DNA from: Clostridiales bacterium
GTDB lineage: Bacteria; Bacillota_A; Clostridia; Oscillospirales; Oscillospiraceae
DNA: 64,000 nucleotides
Assembly (NCBI GenBank): GCA_004553625.1
Contig: SFKX01000011.1
Coordinates: 1-64,000 of the forward strand
Direction of reading: 5' to 3'
This document shows positions 58,263-64,000 of the stretch, piece after piece. The notes below the pieces were generated by a model. It was not told where the DNA came from. It worked only from the letters and a program-made list of their open reading frames with translations, and did no database searches. Position 1 is the first letter of the stretch. Each line of letters opens with the position of its first letter. Both the position numbers and the translations under genes were made by a program.

Positions 58263-58814
58263 CTAATCCTCTTCCCCGCACTCAACTGTGCGGAGTCTCT
58301 CTCTCACGGCAAAGCCGTACCCCCCCAGCGCCGCCATTGCCGCGGCGCAGAGTCCGAAAATGACGTCGTACACGTTCACGCTCTCCGGCGCGGCCAGGGC
58401 AGTAACGCCCAGCCCCAGCGCCGAGACGCCTGCCAGCAGCATGAGCCAAAACGCGCACACAGGCAGCCGCTTGGAGAGCTTTTCCGCCTCCGAGCGTATG
58501 AGCCGCGCCGCGCCGCGCCTCCGCCACAGCAGAATGGCGGAACCCGTCATATAGCCCAGAGGCAGCGCGGAAAATGCAAAGGGCAATATGACCCACATGA
58601 GCTTTGAAGCCCCCGTCCTCGGCAGGAGCGCCCCCAGAAACAGCAGCCAGGCCCCGCAGCCGCCCCACAACAGAGGACGCGCGCATTTTTTGGCCCCGGC
58701 CTCGTCCGCAAATTCGAAATGCTTCCCCACATAAACGGCTTCGGTGCGTATACCACCCCGCTCCGTCACGCTTTCAGAGAGCTTGTAATCCTTTATGTAC
58801 TTCCGCGTGACCAT
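58263..58814 (-). CDS. four-helix membrane protein of unknown function
   Basis: A 183-residue protein with four likely membrane helices in two pairs (about 47-65, 71-95, 118-140 and 148-168). The first 40 residues are cytoplasmic and charged. No family is recognised. It begins 6 bases after the small XRE gene and ends just before oppA, with a hairpin (58235-58262; GCGC-CGAA-GCGC flanked by TTTATTA/TAATAAA) between. The pairing with an XRE regulator suggests a two-gene unit. Confidence 0.7.
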   Translation of the reverse strand: MVTRKYIKDYKLSESVTERGGIRTEAVYVGKHFEFADEAGAKKCARPLLWGGCGAWLLFLGALLPRTGASKLMWVILPFAFSALPLGYMTGSAILLWRRRGAARLIRSEAEKLSKRLPVCAFWLMLLAGVSALGLGVTALAAPESVNVYDVIFGLCAAAMAALGGYGFAVRERLRTVECGEED

Positions 58815-58820
58815 TCTCAG

Positions 58821-59054
58821 TCAGTCCTCAAACAGCCGTGAGACCGGCACTTCCAGTTTCTCAGAGATGAGAAACAGAGTCTCCAGAGACACGCCCTTCA
58901 CGTCCGCCGCATTGTTCGCCTCAATTTGGCTGACAAAGCTCACACTCCGGCCTATTGCCTCCGCCAACTGCTCCTGAGTCATGCCGCGCAGTTTCCTGTA
59001 ATACGCTATCTTCAGGCCAAGCACTCTGAACTTTTCTCGGAATTCCTCGCGCAT
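58821..59054 (-). CDS. small XRE-family HTH regulator
   Basis: A 77-residue DNA-binding protein: LGLKIAYYRKLRGMTQEQLAEAIGRSVSFVSQIE is a full XRE helix-turn-helix. ATG 59054 follows AGGGGTAAG; the frame extends further up but lacks a ribosome site there. It lies before the four-helix membrane protein. A perfect palindrome at 59124-59141 in its upstream region is a candidate autoregulatory operator. Confidence 0.85.
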   Translation of the reverse strand: MREEFREKFRVLGLKIAYYRKLRGMTQEQLAEAIGRSVSFVSQIEANNAADVKGVSLETLFLISEKLEVPVSRLFED

Positions 59055-59123
59055 CTGCTTACCCCTGTAAACCTGCCTAACACTGCGGTATTCATTGTCC
59101 GAAAAGCTGCATACACCCCCGGA

Positions 59124-59141
59124 TTGTATAATTTTATACAA
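59124..59141. promoter_or_regulatory. perfect 18-base palindrome, candidate XRE operator
   Basis: TTGTATAA-TT-TTATACAA lies about 70 bases upstream of the XRE start in an A+T-rich stretch where its promoter should be. Confidence 0.6.
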
Positions 59142-59277
59142 ATTTCACCCCTATTATAATAATCCACCAGTGTTTTTTCTTTCGCTCACAGTGAAAGAAT
59201 CTTGAATTATAGCGAAATCAACCTATTTTTGCCCAACCCATCGTACAAAATCAGGAAAAAGTGAATAATTCAAAATC

Positions 59278-59306
59278 AAAAAAGCGGGCCTAAGCCCGCT
59301 TTTTTT
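59278..59306. terminator. bidirectional terminator after the sugar ATPase gene
   Basis: AAAAAAGCGGGC, CTAA, GCCCGCTTTTTTT. It can end the msmX transcript on the minus strand. Confidence 0.88.
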
Positions 59307-59367
59307 GACGCATGCTCCGGTATTTTGACGAAGCATTGTGTTAAATTTTGTACTCTTTTGCCAGAAA

Positions 59368-60576
59368 TCAGGTGAGCGCCTTGCCGCTCTCCTTATCAAA
59401 CACATGGACGACGTTCTCGCTGAAGGTGAAGCTGACTTCCTCGCCGTAGCGGTAGCCGAACTTGTGGTCCTCCGGCAGGTCGACCGTTGCGATGACAAGG
59501 ACGACGTCCTTGCCGTTGGCATTGACATGCAGGTGGATGGAGGAACCCATCATCTCGGACACGTCCACAGTGGCCTTGACGCTCGTCGCGCCCTTGTCGC
59601 AGAGCATGATATGCTCGGGGCGCACGCCCAGCACCACCGGACCGGCTGCCGCGCCGTGAGCCCTCAGGCTGGCCTGCTTCTCCTCGGAGATGGCGAACTC
59701 CGTGCCGTACAGCATCACGCTGTATTTGTCGCCGGTCTTTTTGAGCTCGGCGTCGAAGAAGTTCATCTGAGGCGTGCCGATGAAGCCCGCCACGAAGAGG
59801 TTGGCAGGATGATTGAAGACCTCCTGCGGAGTGCCGATCTGCTGGATGAAGCCGTCTCGCATGATGACGATACGGTCGCCCAGGGTCATGGCCTCGGTCT
59901 GGTCGTGGGTGACGTAGATGAAGGTGGTGTTGATCCTCTGGCGCAGCTTGATTATCTCGGCGCGCATCTGGTTACGGAGCTTTGCGTCGAGGTTGGACAG
60001 CGGCTCGTCCATGAGGAAGACCTTCGGCTCGCGGACGATGGCGCGGCCGATGGCGACACGCTGCCTCTGGCCGCCGGAAAGCGCCTTGGGCTTACGGTCG
60101 AGGTACTGGGTGATGTCCAGGATCTCGGCGGCCTCGCGGACCTTTTCGTCTATGGTCTTTTTGTCGACCTTCTTGAGTTTGAGCGAGAACGCCATGTTCT
60201 CATAAACAGTCATGTGGGGGTACAGAGCGTAGTTCTGGAACACCATTGCGATGTCCCTGTCCTTGGGGGGAACGTCGTTCACGACGCGCCCGTCTATGAT
60301 GACCTCGCCCTCGGAGATCTCCTCAAGGCCGGCGATCATACGCAGGGTGGTGGACTTGCCGCAGCCGGAGGGGCCGACCAGGACGATGAATTCCTTATCC
60401 GCGATGTCTATGTTGAACTGCTGCACCGCGACAACGCCCTTATCGGTTATCTGGAGGTTGGACTTCTTCTCCTCAGCGGGGGCCTCTTCGCCTTTTTTGA
60501 CCTTTTTCTTCTTCTTGGTGTCTCCCGCCGCGTTGGGGTAGATCTTCATTACGTTTTTCAGGACTACTTCTGACAT
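59368..60576 (-). CDS. msmX: MsmX/UgpC-type sugar ABC ATPase
   Basis: A 402-residue ATPase of the CUT1 class. It has Walker A GPSGCGKST, signature LSGGQRQR, Walker B VFLMDEPLSNLD, and a C-terminal OB-like regulatory domain (about 245-400). Between residues about 17 and 44 it carries a Lys/Glu-rich insert (TKKKKKVKKGEEAPAEEKK) that splits the first strand region. It stands alone, with its own promoter and a leader of about 175 bases. MsmX in Bacillus energises several sugar importers; the two importers here lack an ATPase, so it most likely serves both. Confidence 0.93.
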   Translation of the reverse strand: MSEVVLKNVMKIYPNAAGDTKKKKKVKKGEEAPAEEKKSNLQITDKGVVAVQQFNIDIADKEFIVLVGPSGCGKSTTLRMIAGLEEISEGEVIIDGRVVNDVPPKDRDIAMVFQNYALYPHMTVYENMAFSLKLKKVDKKTIDEKVREAAEILDITQYLDRKPKALSGGQRQRVAIGRAIVREPKVFLMDEPLSNLDAKLRNQMRAEIIKLRQRINTTFIYVTHDQTEAMTLGDRIVIMRDGFIQQIGTPQEVFNHPANLFVAGFIGTPQMNFFDAELKKTGDKYSVMLYGTEFAISEEKQASLRAHGAAAGPVVLGVRPEHIMLCDKGATSVKATVDVSEMMGSSIHLHVNANGKDVVLVIATVDLPEDHKFGYRYGEEVSFTFSENVVHVFDKESGKALT

Positions 60577-60757
60577 TTTCCGGCTTTAGCGCACCTGCCT
60601 CCGCAAGAGTGCGCCTCGCTGCCGCCAAAACCGGCGCGCAGCATTACGCCAGGTCTCCACACTGACGCACCGCAAGCCTAACGGACGTTCTGTTCCTCCT
60701 ATCTTTATGTACGTGCGGACATGGTAATGGAGTGCCCGCGCGCCATGGATTCACTAT

Positions 60758-60786
60758 ATTTTATAACATCTCCGTTCCACTGTAAA
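60758..60786 (-). promoter_or_regulatory. promoter of msmX
   Basis: On the minus strand TTTACA, 17 bases, TAAAAT. The resulting leader (about 60577-60752) contains GCGCAC/GTGCGC arms and an AGGAGG without a following start codon; the real start has a poor ribosome site. No known riboswitch was recognised. Confidence 0.7.
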
Positions 60787-60837
60787 TCCGGGATATTCCA
60801 CAATTTTCTGCTTATGTTTTAAGCATCCTGCACAGCC

Positions 60838-61623
60838 TTATTTATCGACGCTCCGAGTGAAAGAAACGCCGTCCTTGTGCAGGAAGATATCCAGCTTTAC
60901 CCGGTCCGCCCGGATGAGGCTCTGCGTGAACTCATAGACGACGCCCGCCTCCGTCCGAGTCCGCCGCTGGACCGAAAATGCGCAGGAGCCGGGGCGGCAG
61001 CCCAGCAGCTCCGCCTCCCTCCTGCCCAGGGTGACGGCCTCATAGGAGTCCACCGCGGAACAGGGTACGATCCCCTCCTCATAGAGCAGACTGTAGAAGC
61101 TGTGCGTCTCCAGCAGCTCGCGCGTGAGCTTGGGGTATATGTAGGTCGGGTAGAACGAGGTCTCCAGGATCAGCGGCTGGCCGTTCACGTTCCTGATCCT
61201 CGTGAACTTATATATCTGAGTCTTGTGGCTGCCCATGTCCAGCATCGAGACGATATCCGGAGTCGGGTCCATGATCTCAAACTCCAATATGGTGGAGGAC
61301 GGCGTCATCCCCATCGCGCTTATCTCGCTCGTGAACGAGTACACGTTCTCGGTCCTGCGACGCATCTTCGGCTCCGCGACGAAGGTGCCGCGCCCCTGCT
61401 TGCGTACCACCAGCCCCTCCGCTTCCAGGGCGCCTATCGCCTGGCGCACCGTACTGCGTGAAACGTCAAATGTTCTGCAAAGCTCCGCCTCGGAGGGAAG
61501 CAGCGCCCCGGGCGGCAGCGTCCCCGCAGATATATTGCGCTTTATTATGCTCACAAGCTGCGAGTACAGAGGTATGTCGCTGTCCATCGACAGTTTGTTC
61601 AAAAGTACCGGGTTTGTGTCCAT
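60838..61623 (-). CDS. GntR-family regulator (HutC/UTRA type)
   Basis: A 261-residue regulator. The winged helix has PSEAELCRTFDVSRSTVRQAIGALEAEGLVVRKQGRGTFV, the GntR hallmark. A UTRA effector domain follows (about 95-255), which in relatives binds sugar phosphates or other small molecules. ATG 61623 follows GAGAGGAC and is preferred over the ATGs at 61638 and 61647. It sits between msmX and the aldehyde oxidoreductase genes and may control msmX. Confidence 0.93.
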   Translation of the reverse strand: MDTNPVLLNKLSMDSDIPLYSQLVSIIKRNISAGTLPPGALLPSEAELCRTFDVSRSTVRQAIGALEAEGLVVRKQGRGTFVAEPKMRRRTENVYSFTSEISAMGMTPSSTILEFEIMDPTPDIVSMLDMGSHKTQIYKFTRIRNVNGQPLILETSFYPTYIYPKLTRELLETHSFYSLLYEEGIVPCSAVDSYEAVTLGRREAELLGCRPGSCAFSVQRRTRTEAGVVYEFTQSLIRADRVKLDIFLHKDGVSFTRSVDK

Positions 61624-61655
61624 CTTTTGTCCTCTCATTATTTCCAACTTGTACT

Positions 61656-61670
61656 AACGTCTCATACGTT
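61656..61670. promoter_or_regulatory. dyad upstream of the GntR gene
   Basis: AACGT-CTCAT-ACGTT, extended by one T/A pair, about 35 bases upstream of the GntR start: a candidate autoregulatory site. Confidence 0.4.
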
Positions 61671-61776
61671 ACTCTTATTATAACTGACCCTGACGATTTT
61701 TACAAGGGGCAAGTTCCTTGTGAAATTATTGTTCATTTTCGTGTTCTCTGTTCAGTTTTTATACATTAAAACTTCA

Positions 61777-61793
61777 AAATGTAGTTTACATTT
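61777..61793. promoter_or_regulatory. palindrome over the -35 box of the aldehyde oxidoreductase operon
   Basis: AAATGTA-GTT-TACATTT is a perfect 17-base inverted repeat. It covers the -35 box TTTACA, the position expected for a repressor. Confidence 0.6.
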
Positions 61794-61813
61794 GGGATTT
61801 TATGCTTTACACT
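61785..61813 (+). promoter_or_regulatory. promoter of the ferredoxin/aldehyde oxidoreductase operon
   Basis: TTTACA, 17 bases, TACACT, about 25 bases before ATG 61838. Confidence 0.7.
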
Positions 61814-61837
61814 GGTAATACGAAAGGGGGTTGCGCC

Positions 61838-62257
61838 ATGGCACACAGCATTCTTGACAACTGCATAGGCTGCGGCGCCTGCGCCCGGACCTGTCCTGTA
61901 CACGCCATTGAGGGCGCCTTGAAGTCGCGGCACGCAATAAACGCGAAGCGCTGCATAGACTGCGGCGTCTGCGGCATGAGCTGCCCCGCCGGGGCGGTGA
62001 TGGACGCCTCGGGCAGGGTCTGCGCGCGCGTGCCTGTAAAGGAACGGAGGATACCGGTCATAGACGGGGAGCTTTGCAGCGCCTGTCAGATCTGCGTGAC
62101 CTTCTGCGCGGCCAAGGCGCTGGCCATCTCAGAGCCTCGGGCCCGCGGCGATGTCGAGGCACACTGTGTGCTGGCAAAGCCTGAAAAATGCGTGGGCTGC
62201 GGCGTCTGCGAGCTCGAATGTCCCCTGCACGCCATAAGGATGGAGGCGAGAACATGA
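61838..62257 (+). CDS. four-cluster ferredoxin (AOR electron-transfer subunit)
   Basis: A 139-residue protein with four CxxCxxCxxxC motifs: CIGCGACARTC, CIDCGVCGMSC, CSACQICVTFC and CVGCGVCELEC, so probably four [4Fe-4S] clusters. ATG 61838 follows AAAGGGGG. It overlaps the aldehyde oxidoreductase gene (ATGA), so the two proteins should be made together. This resembles AorA of the Aromatoleum tungsten aldehyde oxidoreductase, which forms an electron-carrying filament subunit with AorB. Confidence 0.9.
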   Translation: MAHSILDNCIGCGACARTCPVHAIEGALKSRHAINAKRCIDCGVCGMSCPAGAVMDASGRVCARVPVKERRIPVIDGELCSACQICVTFCAAKALAISEPRARGDVEAHCVLAKPEKCVGCGVCELECPLHAIRMEART

Positions 62258-64000
62258 ACCTGCCGATCTATGCGAAAGTCGACCTCACGGCCGGGCGCTG
62301 GGAGCCCTTTGAGATACCGCGGGACTACTTCAAAAAATACGTCGGCGGCAAGTGCCTCGCGGCGCGGCTGCTGCTCGACCTCACGGAGCCGGGCCTTGGC
62401 CCGCTCTCCGAGCGCGCCGTCATCATCATAAACACGGGGCCGCTCAACGGCACGGGCGCGCCCTCGTCGAGCCGCTTCAACCTCAGCTTCAAGAACGTCA
62501 TGACGGGCGGCATCGCGTCCTCGAACTGCGGCGGGCAGTTCGGCGTCATGCTGAAAAGGGCGGGCTTCGACGGACTCATCATCACGGGCCGCGCTGCGGA
62601 GCCGAGCGTCCTGGAGATACTCGACGGCGAGGTACATATTAGGCCCGCGCCGGAGCTCTGGGGCCTGGACGCGGAAAAGACGCAGGAGCGCTTCCCGGAA
62701 TGGTACGGAAAACTGGTAATAGGCCCCGCAGGCGAGAACGGCGTGCTCTACGCCTCAGCCATCTCGGGTGAGCGCGTGGCGGGCCGCTGCGGTTCTGGCG
62801 CGGTACTTGGCTCGAAGAACCTCAAGGCGCTGGTCGCCTACGGCTCGAAGCGGCCGGAGGTGTATGATCGCGAGGGTTTCGACAAGTTCATTTTGAAATG
62901 GATAAAGTTCATAAAAAAGCACCCCATGACGGGGCAGAGTCTACCGCGCTACGGCTCTGCCGGCCTTGTAAACAAGGCCAACGCCACGAACGCCCTGCCG
63001 ACAAAGAATTTCCAGAGCGGCCACTTCGACAAAGCCGACGCGGTCTCCGGCGAGACGCTGACGGAGACAAAGCTCATCCGCAACAGCGGCTGCGTGAGCT
63101 GCCCCATCCGCTGCGAGCGGCGCGTGCCTGTGGACGGGCGTGAGCTCAAAGGCCCGGAGTACGAGACCCTGGGCTTCTTCGGGCCGAACATCGCCGCCTC
63201 GGACATGGACACGGTGCTCCGCATGAACTGGCTATGCGACATCTACGGCGTGGACACGATCTCTTTCGCCTCCTCGCTCGCCTTTGCCATGGAGCTTAAG
63301 GAGCGCGGCATGGCGGACTTCGGTCTGGAGTTCGGCCGGACCGACAACCTGGAGGACGTGCTTTTGAAGGTCGTGCGCCGGGAGGGCATCTATTCCGACA
63401 TAGCGGACGGCACGAAGCGCATGGCCGCAAAGTACGGCGGCGAGGACTTTGCTATAAACTCCAAGGGCCTGGAGCTGGCCTCCTACGAGCCGCGCCGGAG
63501 CGTGGGCATGGGTCTCGGCTACGCCGTGGCGAACCGGGGCGGCTGCCACCTGAACGGCGGATATCTTGCGCTGCTCGAGTCCGTGGGCGTTCTGAGCATG
63601 GACGCTCTGACGCCGAAGGGCAAGGCGCAGTTCACGGCCTTCATGCAGGACGCGCTTGAGGCGGTGTCCTCGGCGGGCTGCTGCCTGTTCTCCGCGCAGA
63701 CCTTCGTGCCGGGGGTGTTCTTCAAGCTCGGGCCGAACAGCGCGGTGACGAGGCTGGTGGGCAAGGTGATGCCGCACATGGGTCCGATGGTGGCGCTGCT
63801 GCTGAATATCACGCCTGTCATCGCCTTCAACTCCCTGCTGCTCCTGCCTCACGCGGAGGCACTGCGGCGGGCAACGGGGCTGAGGATGTTCACGGGTTCT
63901 TTCCTTGACCTGGGCGAGCGATCGTACAACCTTGAACGGCTGTATAACCTGCGCGAGGGTCTGACAGCGAAGGATGACAGTCTACCCAAGCGCCTCACCC
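62254..64000 (+). CDS. aldehyde:ferredoxin oxidoreductase (partial, runs off the window)
   Basis: An open frame of 582 codons to the window edge without a stop; the family is usually 580-630 residues, so most of it is present. It has the AOR N-terminal domain (YVGGKCLAARLLLDL, NTGPLNGTGAPSSSRF, SNCGGQFGVMLKRAG), a [4Fe-4S] motif CVSCPIRC (C280, C283, C287), and the late GERSYNLERLYNLREG. These enzymes hold a tungsten or molybdenum bis-pterin and oxidise aldehydes or reduce acids with ferredoxin. The substrate is unknown. Paired with the four-cluster ferredoxin upstream. Confidence 0.94.
   Translation, partial: MNLPIYAKVDLTAGRWEPFEIPRDYFKKYVGGKCLAARLLLDLTEPGLGPLSERAVIIINTGPLNGTGAPSSSRFNLSFKNVMTGGIASSNCGGQFGVMLKRAGFDGLIITGRAAEPSVLEILDGEVHIRPAPELWGLDAEKTQERFPEWYGKLVIGPAGENGVLYASAISGERVAGRCGSGAVLGSKNLKALVAYGSKRPEVYDREGFDKFILKWIKFIKKHPMTGQSLPRYGSAGLVNKANATNALPTKNFQSGHFDKADAVSGETLTETKLIRNSGCVSCPIRCERRVPVDGRELKGPEYETLGFFGPNIAASDMDTVLRMNWLCDIYGVDTISFASSLAFAMELKERGMADFGLEFGRTDNLEDVLLKVVRREGIYSDIADGTKRMAAKYGGEDFAINSKGLELASYEPRRSVGMGLGYAVANRGGCHLNGGYLALLESVGVLSMDALTPKGKAQFTAFMQDALEAVSSAGCCLFSAQTFVPGVFFKLGPNSAVTRLVGKVMPHMGPMVALLLNITPVIAFNSLLLLPHAEALRRATGLRMFTGSFLDLGERSYNLERLYNLREGLTAKDDSLPKRLT

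Larger units (their letters stand above)
59055..59367. other. control region of the XRE gene
   Basis: This 313-base gap is A+T-rich in its middle. It holds the palindrome at 59124-59141, a second dyad TTCTTTCGCT-CAC-AGTGAAAGAA (about 59177-59199), and the terminator at 59278-59306 belonging to the sugar ATPase gene. A TATAAT lies at about 59152-59157 on both-strand reading, without a clear -35. No gene was seen. Confidence 0.55.

Noticed and set aside
56625..58607. Plus-strand open frame of 660 codons antisense to oppA
   Set aside because: It is Gly/Val/Asp-rich with no motif and runs through two genes; it is produced by codon bias of oppA.
60577..60760. Short leader peptide or attenuator before msmX
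   Set aside because: AGGAGG is not followed by a start codon at suitable distance and the small frames downstream carry no regulatory codon run or terminator.

Overview
The window is about 60% G+C, densely coded on both strands and looks chromosomal. It suggests an anaerobic, Gram-positive, spore-lineage Clostridia, most like the Oscillospiraceae (Oscillibacter/Flavonifractor-type relatives). The signs are an Rnf complex, a flavin-based acyl-CoA dehydrogenase/EtfAB set, RNase Y, a SAM-I riboswitch, many LAAC-lipobox binding proteins, DUF1292 and BofC-like small proteins, and a GT39 enzyme. No IS element, prophage, integrase or CRISPR array was seen. This placement rests on gene content and remembered family sequences, not on a search.

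Layout. 1-7.7 kb: a truncated XRE gene, then a LysR regulator divergent from an operon encoding acyl-CoA dehydrogenase, EtfB, EtfA, a propionate-type CoA-transferase, a MaoC-type hydratase and an AEC carboxylate transporter. 7.7-12.8 kb: rnfCDGEAB on the minus strand. 13-16 kb: an MFS transporter with a GH2 glycosidase, then tRNA-Leu(UAG). 16-28.4 kb: DUF554 and EamA membrane proteins, a GH25 lipoprotein, a SAM-riboswitch operon (nucleotidyltransferase plus metK), RNase Y, and a GT39/PHP/rpiB/DUF4015 cluster. 28.4-38 kb: a starch/maltodextrin locus (two GH13 enzymes, ABC importer, LacI, starch-binding lipoprotein). 38-45.2 kb: a second LacI-controlled sugar ABC importer with two tandem GH30 enzymes. 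45-50 kb: cell-wall genes (NlpC/P60, PBP1A), small conserved proteins and a structured RNA resembling 6S RNA. 50-59 kb: an oligopeptide ABC system. 59-62 kb: a lone MsmX-type sugar ATPase and a GntR regulator. 61.8-64 kb: a four-cluster ferredoxin and an aldehyde:ferredoxin oxidoreductase cut by the window edge.

How the parts may work together. The acyl-CoA dehydrogenase/Etf operon could reduce an enoyl-CoA with NADH, possibly with ferredoxin reduction by bifurcation, and Rnf would recover that ferredoxin as an ion gradient. Neither importer locus carries its own ATPase, so the MsmX-like protein at 59.4 kb probably energises both.

The most unusual item is the oligopeptide-binding lipoprotein at 55881-58208. 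Its C-terminal lobe comes first and its N-terminal lobe second, which is a circular permutation of the SBP_bac_5 fold. Its partner OppC carries an extracytoplasmic insertion of about 390 residues. Other points of note are a likely leaderless LacI mRNA, a consensus promoter built into a 13-bp inverted repeat upstream of the SAM riboswitch, a starch-binding lipoprotein with SusE/F-like modules, and an O-mannosyltransferase-type enzyme with a discoidin-like insert.
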